A DNA stretch of 64,000 nt from Stentor roeselii (taxonomy: Eukaryota; Ciliophora; Heterotrichea; Heterotrichida; Stentoridae). Under the pieces are notes generated by a model. It was not told the origin of the DNA, made no database searches, and was given only the letters and a program-made list of their open reading frames with translations. Of this stretch, positions 40,375-49,688 are shown in pieces. The stretch lies in NCBI GenBank assembly GCA_006503475.1, contig RSEH01000011.1:62001-126000 (forward strand), given 5' to 3'. Position 1 is the stretch's first letter, and each line of letters opens with the position of its first letter. The position numbers and the translations under genes were made by a program.

Positions 40375-41269
40375 ATGAGGATATTACTCACAGGCGCAAC
40401 TGGATCAATCGGGAGTGGAGTTCTGAAGGTCTTGGTAGACCACGGTCACGAGGTGACCTGTCCAGTTCGGACTCTATCAAAGATCTCAGATCCATCATCC
40501 AACCCATTGATTCGCTATGTAGAGATAAATAATTCCTTGGATGACTACTCGAAATTTCGCCAGCTTTCTCAAGGCTTCACTTCAATCATCCATACAGGGT
40601 TCGCGAACAGTCCTGACGATGAAGCTTTGGAAACAAATGCACTCAGAGGCTTGCTGGACTCCGCTAAGGACACCTCAGCCACTGAAAAAGTCAGCTTTGT
40701 CTTTACTACTGGAGGATTTCTCTACGGCCCTATGGAAAGAGTGACACCGGACGATGAAGCTACTTCGGAAAACGCGCTTCCATTCATTAAATTCAGACTT
40801 GCCCATGAACAGCTTGCATTGGCAGCTGCAGGAGGCAATCTGAATGTGAGTGTGATTCGACCGGTTTTTGTTTATGGTGGAAGCCATATTGATAAATGGT
40901 TTTCAGTATGCAAAAAAAATGGGAAAATCATTGCTCCTGAATCAAATGGAAGGATTTGCACAATCCATAAATATGATTTGGGAAACTTTTATAGACTTCT
41001 TGCCGAAAACTATGCGAATGGTATTTTTGCAGCTTCAGAAAACTCAGGTACTGACGCGAGTGATTTCATCGAGCTGGCAAAGACTGACAGGAGTGCAAGA
41101 AGTTGAAAGGGTTTCTGAAATTTGGTCACATATTCAAACTTATGGCTATACATTAGTTGGACTTAACATGTTTCAGGCTATTGAGTCGAAACGAGGAAGA
41201 GTCGAGCTTGGGTTTGTGCCAAAGTACCAAATTCTCAGAGATGGGGAAAGTCTTATTAAGATAGACTAA
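40375..41269 (+). pseudogene. SDR/NAD-epimerase-like gene, copy 1, frameshifted
   Basis: This copy aligns along its whole length with the 298-aa intact copies downstream (MRILLTGATGSIGSG...). It is 2 nt shorter near 41082, where gcaaagactg replaces gcaaaaaaactg. The shift ends the frame at 41106 after 243 codons, while the homologous C-terminus (IQTYGYTLVGLNMFQ...) continues in another frame to 41269. The site is an A-run in the intact copies, so a base-calling error is possible. Otherwise it is a recently inactivated gene or encodes a protein with a truncated C-terminus. Confidence 0.75.
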
Positions 41270-41737
41270 TTAGGTAGTTATGATCGATTTGGAGGAGTTC
41301 TTGAAATTTCGAGATTGTTTCAGTTATAACTTTTTGGGTTGCGTAATGATTGAACTCTTCGAAATTTTGTGTGGAATAAAAGTGATGATTGTTATTTTTA
41401 TGAATAAAATTCATTAAATTTTGTGTATTGATCGATTTTAAATAAATTTATGAATTTTATTACTTGATAACACTTTATATACCATCTTAATAATTATATA
41501 TATGAAGTGCTTCTTGTTTTGATAATCAATGCTTATGATAATCCGAGTGAAATATATTTTAAGGCCAATGAAATTACCTGAAGTAAATTGGATTGAATCA
41601 TTATTCAACAACTTGAGAATCTCCATAAATCATTCTCCAAAAAAAAAATCAATAGCAAATGACTACAAAATCACAAAAATCCAAAACTAACTCCTGATTA
41701 AATGAAATTTCAACTTAAACAAAATCCTAAAATTTGA

Positions 41738-41745
41738 TGACGTCA
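41738..41745. promoter_or_regulatory. CRE-like palindrome upstream of SDR copy 2
   Basis: TGACGTCA, 50 bp before the ATG, in the same conserved block as in copies 1 and 3. Confidence 0.45.
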
Positions 41746-41795
41746 CTAAATAATGATAAATCTTCCATATATGTAGAGAAAATTGCACGTAATAA

Positions 41796-42692
41796 ATGAA
41801 AATATTACTCACAGGCGCAACTGGATCAATCGGGAGTGGAGTATTGAAGGCTTTGGTAGACCATGGTCACCATGTGACTTGTCCAGTTCGGACTCTATCA
41901 AAGATCTCAAATCCATCATCCCACCCGTTGATTCGCTATGTAGAGATAAATAATTCCTTGGATGACTACTCGAAATTTCGCCAGCTTTCTCAAGGTTTCT
42001 CTTCTATCATCCATACAGGGTTCGTGAGTGGTCCTGACGACGACGTTAAAGAAACAAACGTGGTCAGAGGCTTGCTGGACTCAGCTAAGGACACCTCAGC
42101 CACTGAAAAAGTCAGCTTTGTCTTTACTACTGGAGGTTTTCTCTACGGCCACATGGATAGAGTTACCCCGGATGATGAAGCTACTTCGGAAAACGCACTT
42201 CCATTCATTAAATTCAGACTTGCCCATGAACAGCTTGCATTGGCAGCCGCTGGAGGCAATATGAATGTTAGTGTGATTCGACCTCTTTTTGTTTATGGTG
42301 GAAGCCATGTTGATAAATGGTTTTCAGCATGCAAGAAATATGGGAAAATCCTTGTTCCTGAAGGAAATGGAAGAATTTGCACAATTCATAGACATGATTT
42401 AGCAAACTTTTATAGACTTCTTGTCGAAAAATACGCGAATGGTATTTTTGCTGCTTCAGAAAGCACAGGTACTGACTCGAGTGATTTCATCGAGCTAGCA
42501 AAAAAACTGACAGGAGTGCAAGAAGTTGAAAGGATTTCTGATATCTGGTCTCATTTTCAAACTTATGGCTATACACTATTTGGACTTAACATGTTTCAGG
42601 CTATTGAGTCGAAACGAGGAAGAGTCGAGCTTGGGTTTGTGCCAAAGTATGAGATTCTCAGAGATGGTGCAAGTCTTATTAAGATAGACTAA
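41796..42692 (+). CDS. Epimerase-like extended SDR protein, copy 2
   Basis: This 298-aa intronless protein has an N-terminal Rossmann fold with the NAD(P)-binding motif TGATGSIGSG, then HTGF, VFTTGGFLYG and RPLFVYGG, as in NAD-dependent epimerase/dehydratase proteins. At the usual catalytic YxxxK the sequence is PFIKFRLAHEQ, so Tyr is Phe and Lys is Arg. The fold is confident and the substrate unknown; with the altered site it may be a cofactor-binding regulator or use another chemistry. It appears identical to copy 3. Confidence 0.85.
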   Translation: MKILLTGATGSIGSGVLKALVDHGHHVTCPVRTLSKISNPSSHPLIRYVEINNSLDDYSKFRQLSQGFSSIIHTGFVSGPDDDVKETNVVRGLLDSAKDTSATEKVSFVFTTGGFLYGHMDRVTPDDEATSENALPFIKFRLAHEQLALAAAGGNMNVSVIRPLFVYGGSHVDKWFSACKKYGKILVPEGNGRICTIHRHDLANFYRLLVEKYANGIFAASESTGTDSSDFIELAKKLTGVQEVERISDIWSHFQTYGYTLFGLNMFQAIESKRGRVELGFVPKYEILRDGASLIKID

Positions 42693-43160
42693 TTAGGTAG
42701 TTATGATTGATTTGGAGGAGTTCTTGAAATTTCGAGATTGTTTCAGTTATAACTTTTTGGGTTAGGTAATGTTTGAACTCTTCGAAATTTAGTGTGGAAT
42801 AAAGAAGATGATTGTTATTTTTATGAATAAAATTCATTAAAGTTTGTGTATTGATCGATTTTAAATAAATTTATGAATTTTATTACTTGATAACACTTTA
42901 TATACCATTTTAATAATTATTTATATGAATGGCTTCTTGTTTTGATAATCAATGCTTATGATAATCCGAGTGAAATATATTTTAAGGCCAATGAAATTAC
43001 CTGAAGTAAATTGGATTGAATCATTATTCAACAACTTGAGAATCTCCATAAATCATTCTCCAAAAAAAAAATCAATAGCAAATGACTACAAAATCACAAA
43101 AATCCAAAACTAACTCCTGATTAAATGAAATTTCAACTTAAACAAAATCCTAAAATTTGA

Positions 43161-43168
43161 TGACGTCA
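43161..43168. promoter_or_regulatory. CRE-like palindrome upstream of SDR copy 3
   Basis: TGACGTCA, 50 bp before the ATG, in the block shared with copies 1 and 2. Confidence 0.45.
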
Positions 43169-43218
43169 CTAAATAATGATAAATCTTCCATATATGTAGA
43201 GAAAATTGCACGTAATAA

Positions 43219-44115
43219 ATGAAAATATTACTCACAGGCGCAACTGGATCAATCGGGAGTGGAGTATTGAAGGCTTTGGTAGACCATGGTCACCATGTGA
43301 CTTGTCCAGTTCGGACTCTATCAAAGATCTCAAATCCATCATCCCACCCGTTGATTCGCTATGTAGAGATAAATAATTCCTTGGATGACTACTCGAAATT
43401 TCGCCAGCTTTCTCAAGGTTTCTCTTCTATCATCCATACAGGGTTCGTGAGTGGTCCTGACGACGACGTTAAAGAAACAAACGTGGTCAGAGGCTTGCTG
43501 GACTCAGCTAAGGACACCTCAGCCACTGAAAAAGTCAGCTTTGTCTTTACTACTGGAGGTTTTCTCTACGGCCACATGGATAGAGTTACCCCGGATGATG
43601 AAGCTACTTCGGAAAACGCACTTCCATTCATTAAATTCAGACTTGCCCATGAACAGCTTGCATTGGCAGCCGCTGGAGGCAATATGAATGTTAGTGTGAT
43701 TCGACCTCTTTTTGTTTATGGTGGAAGCCATGTTGATAAATGGTTTTCAGCATGCAAGAAATATGGGAAAATCCTTGTTCCTGAAGGAAATGGAAGAATT
43801 TGCACAATTCATAGACATGATTTAGCAAACTTTTATAGACTTCTTGTCGAAAAATACGCGAATGGTATTTTTGCTGCTTCAGAAAGCACAGGTACTGACT
43901 CGAGTGATTTCATCGAGCTAGCAAAAAAACTGACAGGAGTGCAAGAAGTTGAAAGGATTTCTGATATCTGGTCTCATTTTCAAACTTATGGCTATACACT
44001 ATTTGGACTTAACATGTTTCAGGCTATTGAGTCGAAACGAGGAAGAGTCGAGCTTGGGTTTGTGCCAAAGTATGAGATTCTCAGAGATGGTGCAAGTCTT
44101 ATTAAGATAGACTAA
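43219..44115 (+). CDS. Epimerase-like extended SDR protein, copy 3
   Basis: This 298-aa protein has the same amino-acid sequence as copy 2 and, as far as I can read, the same nucleotides, including flanks. It has the same Rossmann motif (TGATGSIGSG) and altered active site (F-x3-R). The identity means a very recent duplication, ongoing gene conversion or an assembly duplication. About 330 bp after its stop the sequence becomes a transposase relic. Confidence 0.85.
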   Translation: MKILLTGATGSIGSGVLKALVDHGHHVTCPVRTLSKISNPSSHPLIRYVEINNSLDDYSKFRQLSQGFSSIIHTGFVSGPDDDVKETNVVRGLLDSAKDTSATEKVSFVFTTGGFLYGHMDRVTPDDEATSENALPFIKFRLAHEQLALAAAGGNMNVSVIRPLFVYGGSHVDKWFSACKKYGKILVPEGNGRICTIHRHDLANFYRLLVEKYANGIFAASESTGTDSSDFIELAKKLTGVQEVERISDIWSHFQTYGYTLFGLNMFQAIESKRGRVELGFVPKYEILRDGASLIKID

Positions 44116-44444
44116 TTAGGTAGTTATGATTGATTTGGAGGAGTTCTTGAAATTTCGAGATTGTTTCAGTTATAACTTTTTGGGTTAGGTAATGTTTGAA
44201 CTCTTCGAAATTTAGTGTGGAATAAAGAAGATGATTGTTATTTTTATGAATAAAATTCATTAAAGTTTGTGTATTGATCGATTTTAAATAAATTTATGAA
44301 TTTGATAACACTTTATATACCATATTTAATAATTATTTATATGAATGGCTTCTTGTTTATAGATAAATCAATGTTGATGATAATCTAAGTGATATATCTT
44401 TTAAGGCCAACAAAATTATCTTAAATGAGATAAAATTTATATAA

Positions 44445-45011
44445 ATGATTGTAGTCAATGAATTACCCCGTTCAGCTCCCAGAATTTCAAAAGTATCTCT
44501 AGCAGGACATAATTCACACACTGTTGTAAGTAATTATAGAAAATTTCATGAGAGAATAACTGTAATAGATACTGTTATAGGTGGCAATGGAATTATTGTT
44601 CTAATAGATGAATGCAAATTTGGAAGAAAAAGTATAATCAAGGTCATTTGTAGAAAGTGTATGGATTCTTGGTGGAGTTGATTTAACAATGAGAAAAAGT
44701 TTTCTTAATAGAAGTGTTTTATAGGAGTGCGGATATATTTACTACTTTAATTCTTTCAGCACGTATTACCTGGAAGCATTATTTACACAGATGAGTGAAA
44801 AGTATACTGCAGATTGCATAATTATTTTGAGCACTATGCAGTGAATCATTCAAAATATTATACTTACCCTGATGATGAAACTACAACAAATACAATTGAA
44901 GATACCTGGAACGGTGTAAAATTGAATATTTCGTCAGTAAATAAAACTGAAAAGATAAGATCTCATCTGAATATGTTAATCTGGCGGAGAATCAATAAGA
45001 AAAACCTATGA
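44445..45011 (+). mobile_element. Decayed ISXO2/IS1595-like (Merlin-type) DNA transposase
   Basis: Pieces in different frames match the ISXO2 DDE transposase order. HTVVSNYRKFHERITVI and VLIDECKFGRK (first Asp) lead to GGVDLTMRKSFL, then SADIFTTLIL, then HYAVNHSKYYTYP and TNTIEDTWNGVKLNI, and finally HLNMLIWRRINKKNL with a stop. At least three frame changes or stops interrupt it and the N-terminal zinc-ribbon part is missing, so it is inactive. No terminal inverted repeats or target-site duplication were identified. It sits at the right end of the SDR array. Confidence 0.75.
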
Positions 45012-45290
45012 GATAGTTTTTTAAAATTATTAAAATACCAAATTTTTCCATGTGATTTTTTTCTATTTCACAATTTTTTATACAGTTTCATATGAGGATA
45101 CGGTTGATATAGAGCAATAGATCCTAATTCTTAAAAAAATATATAGGCCTATTTATTCCTATCTAAAACTAATCAATAAAAAATTTCCAACTCCATAATA
45201 ATCTAAATCAAAAAAAAAATCATGAAATAATCACCCCTCGAACAACCTAAAATTTTCAACCTTAAAAAGTTATAAACCCTAAAAAATAAT

Positions 45291-46103
45291 CTAACTATCT
45301 CCTTTTTCTCCAACCAGAACAAGATAATCAAAGCTCATAAAATTCCCACTTTCCCAAATTCTACAGACTTCATTATAATAAATCTCATAAAACCTTTGAT
45401 ATTTCTCCAAATCATTTTCCTTCAACTTAGCAGCTTCCGTGATATTAATTGTTTCAGCGACAAGTTCTTCAGGATTTCTAGCAAAAAAAGGAGCAGTAGA
45501 AAAAAAGCTTCTAACCTTGACAAACCCTGCTTCCCTTGCCATTCGATTCAAATTTTCCTTATCATTCAAATGAAAGTTGCTTCTTTCTTGAGAAGGTTCA
45601 ACTCCAGCGCTAGCCAGGCATCTTCTCAAGACACAAAAAAAATTAAACTCTTCAGTTTTTCCAGGGACACTAAAAACTGCTATTCCAGATGGTTTCAACA
45701 CACGAAAAGCCTCATTTAAGACATTTTGAGGGTTTTCAACGATTTGAAGTGAAAGATTCGAGATGTACCTGTCACATGAGTTGCTTTCATATGGCAAGTT
45801 TTCGTTACTTGATAAGAAAAAGTCAGTGTTTGGAAGGTTTTTGTCTTTGGCCTTTTGTAAGATTACCTCTGAGATGTCATTTGCGAGGATTTTTGAAAGG
45901 CTCGGGCATTGCTGAAGCAAAAGCTCGATACCTGAACCTGTTCCACAGCCACTTTCGGCAACTGTGTGACTTGGGTGAAGGCTTAGATGTGGAAGGAGGG
46001 CTGAGTTTATTTGAAGAGTCGTTTTTAAGAAGTTTTTCTCGTATGTTTCGGCGAAGGTGTTCCAGTATACGCGAACTTCTTCTGTTGAACGAATTTTGGC
46101 CAT
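45291..46103 (-). CDS. Class I SAM-dependent methyltransferase (UbiE/Methyltransf_11-like)
   Basis: This 270-aa protein starts with VRVYWNTFAETYEKNF, then has motif I VAESGCGTGSGIE, an acidic post-II segment ILANDISEVILQKA, FLSSNENLPYESNSCDRYISN and VLNEAFRVLKPSGIAVFSVPG. These are typical of small-molecule methyltransferases acting with S-adenosylmethionine. The substrate cannot be told. A close paralogue lies 165 bp upstream (46269-47000), so this is a tandem duplication. Intronless, ATG start. Confidence 0.85.
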   Translation of the reverse strand: MAKIRSTEEVRVYWNTFAETYEKNFLKTTLQINSALLPHLSLHPSHTVAESGCGTGSGIELLLQQCPSLSKILANDISEVILQKAKDKNLPNTDFFLSSNENLPYESNSCDRYISNLSLQIVENPQNVLNEAFRVLKPSGIAVFSVPGKTEEFNFFCVLRRCLASAGVEPSQERSNFHLNDKENLNRMAREAGFVKVRSFFSTAPFFARNPEELVAETINITEAAKLKENDLEKYQRFYEIYYNEVCRIWESGNFMSFDYLVLVGEKGDS

Positions 46104-46268
46104 GTTTTATGGGGTTGAAAAAAGGATGTGAAGATGAAGGGTATTTGTTTTATGTATTTAGATGAATGATTGTGTGGTGAATATTTATGGAATTTGTATA
46201 ATTGTGATTTTTTTTACTTGTGGAATGATTGACCTGGTTCTGTATTCTAGAGTTATGAGGATGATTAG

Positions 46269-47000
46269 TTATTGAGTTTTATCCACATCATCAATCTTGA
46301 TTCCTTTTTCAGCAACTAAAATCAAAACATCAAAAGTCAAAAAGTATCCACTACTAAAAATCCTTTCAAACTCACTCCTACACAATCCCATAAATTTATC
46401 ATATCTTTCCCTGTTTTCTGTTCTAAGATTCTTACTTTCAGTTCTCTGACCAGCAAAGTTCACCAGTTCTTCAAAATTATGACTCAAAAACGGAACAGCA
46501 GAAAAAAACCCTTGAACCCTTTCAAATCCAGCCTTTTTAGTCATTTCATTTAACTTTGCAATATCATTCAAGCGAAAAGGGTTTCTTTGATGATTATTCG
46601 ACCCTCCAGCATTTTTAAGACATTTTTCGATGACTTTCAATATATTCAGTTCATCTTCCTTTCCAGGAACACTAAAAACAGCGATTCCAGAAGGTTTTAA
46701 GACTCTCCAGGCCTCAGCAAGCATTTTTTGAGGGTTTTCCACGAAATGCAAAGTAAGATTCGAGATGTACCTGTCGCATGAAGAACTCTCATAGGGAAGT
46801 TCTTCATTACTTGCTAAGAAAAAGTCGGTGTTTGTGAAATTTTTTGTTTTGGCTTTTGAAAGCATTACTTCTGAGATGTCGTTGGCTAGAATCTTTGAGA
46901 GTTTTGGGTAATGTTGTTGCAGAAGGTGGATTCCTGAACCGGTTCCACAACCGCACTCGGCTATTGTGTGATGTGAGGAGAGGTTTAGAAGAGGGATCAT
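46269..47000 (-). pseudogene. Paralogous SAM methyltransferase with missing N-terminus
   Basis: The 243-aa frame from the first ATG (47000) has intact methyltransferase motifs (IAECGCGTGSGIH, ILANDISEVML, ELPYESSSCDRYISN, VLKPSGIAVFSVPG) and is clearly paralogous to 45291-46103. Similarity to the paralogue continues upstream of this ATG in the same frame (SYEKTLLKTTIQVNSL, to ~47050), but no ATG precedes it before a stop and no 15-nt intron explains it. Either the start has been lost, so the N-terminal helix before motif I is missing, or a short 5' exon is unrecognised. Confidence 0.6.
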
Positions 47001-47050
47001 CAGTGAGTTGACTTGAATAGTTGTTTTTAGAAGGGTTTTTTCATATGAGT

Positions 47051-48336
47051 TTATAGATATCTTCTGAGAGATTGCAAAAGAGATTTGAAGATAGATTCTT
47101 TGATGATGATATAATTTATTCGATGAGATTTACAGTTTAGTGACTTAATTAATAAAAGCCAAGATAAGTTATTTTTATAGAAGTATTTGATATAAGTTGA
47201 CTAAGATATACTTTCATGAAAATTTCAAAATCAATTCAATTTATTTATGATACTTCTGCTAATCTATAACGAAATCTTTTAACTTATAAAACAAAATTCA
47301 TCAATATGTGTTATAATTTTTTTTTATCTGAAGTTTACGATGTTCTTTTTTGTTCATTATTACTTTGAAACTATTGGAATACCTTAGCGGAAATACGAAA
47401 ACCATTAATTTAAAGTACTTCAAATAATCTCAGTTCAAATTCCATTCTTAACCTTTCTTCAACTAACAATGTGGCAAAATACTTTTCTTGAATAATCTCA
47501 GTAATTAGCCCTTAATCTATCATTATCAAGCAAGTCTAAATCATAGAAAAAGAAATAAGAGATTATCATGAAAAAGGCTAATACAAAGCCAACCAATCAC
47601 AGAATTTTCTTATCAAAGCACTAGAGGTGATGAGCGAAAGCAACTCTCGTTACCAGTACATCTCTTTAATAGTGAAAAATTTTAAAAGACCTTGAAAAAT
47701 GTTTTCAAGTTCTTCATCTGATATCACAGTAGAGTTTGGATGAAATAAAAGAGTTAAAATTTTCTGTATCACGAGAAGATATACGGTAGCACTTGAGTTA
47801 CATGTCCACAGGAAAAATTTAATAAATAACCATAGAATTAGTTTTTCATTTTTGAAGCTTCTTTCAGAGTTTTCAGTTTTGCTAATAGTTTTGAAGATTT
47901 CTTTTTGCTATAGCTTTCATAGCTCTCGGTGAGATAATTTGTTAGAAGATTATTTAAAATATAAAAGTTTGTTGAGATTTTGGAAATGAAGCTATTAATG
48001 TATGTAACAGTGTAAATTTTTTTATTTTTTACTATCTTGAACTTTTGGAAAAATGAATTATTGTTTGTATATCTTTAAATTAAGTTTAAAAATAGATTAT
48101 TTATAATTGTTTCATATTTCACTTATAACGCAAATTAAGCGTTGTATCATGCATAAGTTTAATTTGAGTTTGTAATTTAGCTGTGATAAGTTAAATATCT
48201 AAATAATGCAAGCAACTTGGATAAATTTTGCATTAAGCTTAAATAGGAGACAATAATCTATGATCGTAAGGCATTCCCAAATCACTCATAAATTTATTAA
48301 TAATAAAATCCACAATCTAAATCCAAGTTTCTTTAC
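47051..48336. other. Long AT-rich intergenic region
   Basis: About 1.3 kb without a supportable gene. The minus strand is open for roughly 80 codons at 47838-48078 with Lys/Ser/Leu-rich, coding-like composition but no usable ATG; it may be a gene remnant or chance. No tRNA or repeat is recognised. Confidence 0.5.
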
Positions 48337-49497
48337 TTAATAAGATTGAAATTTACTAATCCCTTGATAAACATTTTCAAATTCATCACTAATTTGTTTT
48401 CGGAAATCAATAAACAAATTCTCCTGCAATTCATTCATATCAAGTTTCAGCCTATTGATAATACTTTCAGTTAAAATTTCACTCATTTCTTTGCTAACCT
48501 TTCCAAACTTAAATCTATAAAACTCTTCAATATCATCAGCTTTCACCAGTTGACTGATTCCATTTTTCACATCTTTTTTCTCATCTTTCAGTCTTTCACA
48601 GCTTCTTTCCACAAGTAGTCCAAGTTGAGCTTTAAGTCTTGGTAAAAGTCCTTTCGAAGCTTTTTTAACTGCAGCTTCTTGTTGGGATAAGAGCTTGTTT
48701 TGAGCTTTTTGAAGTTCTTCTTGAAGTGACTCACTCATCACGATCGCCCAGTCCTGGGAAACGTGGTATTCGTAGGCTTTTGCAATGATTTTCATCCGAT
48801 CGTCTACTAGTCCTCTGATATCTCTTCTTTGAATCACGTCAAAAGTAGGAGGAATGGAGACACTGGCACTTCTCACGATTTTTTTTTGATTGATTGGCTG
48901 TCCTCGCTTATTATCATTCAGCATCTTCGAAATAGAAAAGCTCATTTTCAAAGTCTTCGGTGACTTACTCGGGTAATTTTTTTCATAAAATATTCCAGAA
49001 AGTGACTCAATAATCTGAGGATCTTTCGCCCGGTCAATTGCTTTTTTTCCAAACTAATTCTCTCTTACACAATCTTTTTTTTCACAGTCAGCTCCATTTT
49101 TAAGCAGTTCCAAAACAATAGATAAAGCTCCTGAATAAGCGGCGATCATAAGAGGAGTCCATTGCCTGTTATCAGGAAGGTTGATATCAGCTCCAGCTTG
49201 AATAAGAATTCTTAAAATCTCGATGTGGTTGTACCAAGAAGCCAGGTAGACAAGGCTTTGTCCTGCTTTGTTCTGAGAGTTGACGTCAGCCTTGTATATT
49301 ATCAGCTCCTTCACCATGTCTTCATAGCCGAGTTTGACTGCAACAGACAGACAAGTGTCGCCTCTCTAATTGGGGATTACTTCGTTCTTGTGATCTATTT
49401 TACTGTGGGGTAAAAGGATTTTTGCGTAGTCTAAGTCGTTCCTTTCGCAGGCCATCATTAAAGGATCGAAGCCGCCTCTCAATGAAAAGTCGATCAT
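48337..49497 (-). CDS. Ankyrin-repeat protein
   Basis: Exons 49381-49497, 49069-49365 and 48337-49053 encode 376 aa. Residues ~10-150 form four to five ankyrin repeats (GGFDPLMMACERNDLDYAKILL, GDTCLSVAVKLGYEDMVKELI, GQSLVYLASWYNHIEILRILI, WTPLMIAAYSGALSIVLELL, each followed by a loop). The C-terminal half is basic then helical (residues ~200-376) with no known domain. Ankyrin repeats bind proteins. The frame is open for 30 codons before the chosen ATG without another ATG, so a further 5' exon may exist. Confidence 0.75.
49054..49068 (-). other. 15-nt intron in ankyrin gene
   Basis: Minus-strand gtaagagagaattag, phase 0, A at position 10. It joins CEKKDC to FGKKAIDRAKDPQ. Confidence 0.88.
49366..49380 (-). 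other. 15-nt intron in ankyrin gene
   Basis: Minus-strand gtaatccccaattag, phase 0, A at position 10. It joins DHKNE to RGDTCLSVAVK, completing an ankyrin repeat. Confidence 0.9.
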
Positions 49498-49688
49498 ATC
49501 TAGTATTCTTATAGCATAATCATTCGGTAAGAGCCAGTTTAATAAAAATGAAATCAAAGCATCAGTCACACAAATGATTATTCTTAAACCCTCTCAAAAA
49601 CAATCTTAAATATCTAGAGTTTTATGATACAAAAACAATTTTGTTACCTTTCAATCTCCAATCATCAAATTTAACCATCAACACTAGG

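Larger units (their letters stand above)
40204..44440 (+). repeat. Tandem array of three ~1.42-kb units, each carrying an SDR gene
   Basis: Units begin near 40204, 41615 and 43038. Each has ~170 bp of upstream sequence with a CRE-like motif, one SDR gene and a ~500-bp AT-rich 3' spacer (41270-41795 and 42693-43218 between genes, with no other gene). Units 2 and 3 have a period of exactly 1423 bp. Reading them side by side I found no difference from about 41509 to 42870 and its copy 42932-44293. Unit 1 differs at many synonymous and some amino-acid positions. After unit 3 the tail diverges and runs into a decayed transposase. Confidence 0.9.

Noticed and set aside
40204-44440. CRISPR-like or satellite array
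   Set aside because: The repeat unit is 1.42 kb and contains a full gene; it is a gene tandem array.
47627-47721. Box C (GTGATGA) and box D (CTGA) spaced like a C/D snoRNA
   Set aside because: No terminal stem pairs around the boxes and no guide match can be tested here; likely chance.
47838-48078. About 80 open codons on the minus strand (…NLLTNYLTESYESYSKKKSSKLL…)
   Set aside because: No usable ATG, no splice sites and no recognised homology; it may be a remnant, but an open run of this length can occur by chance.
49498-49587. N-terminal extension of the ankyrin gene
   Set aside because: The open frame looks coding (FLLNWLLPNDYAIRIL) but has only a GTG start and no 15-nt intron linking to an upstream ATG; it is left as a possible missing exon.
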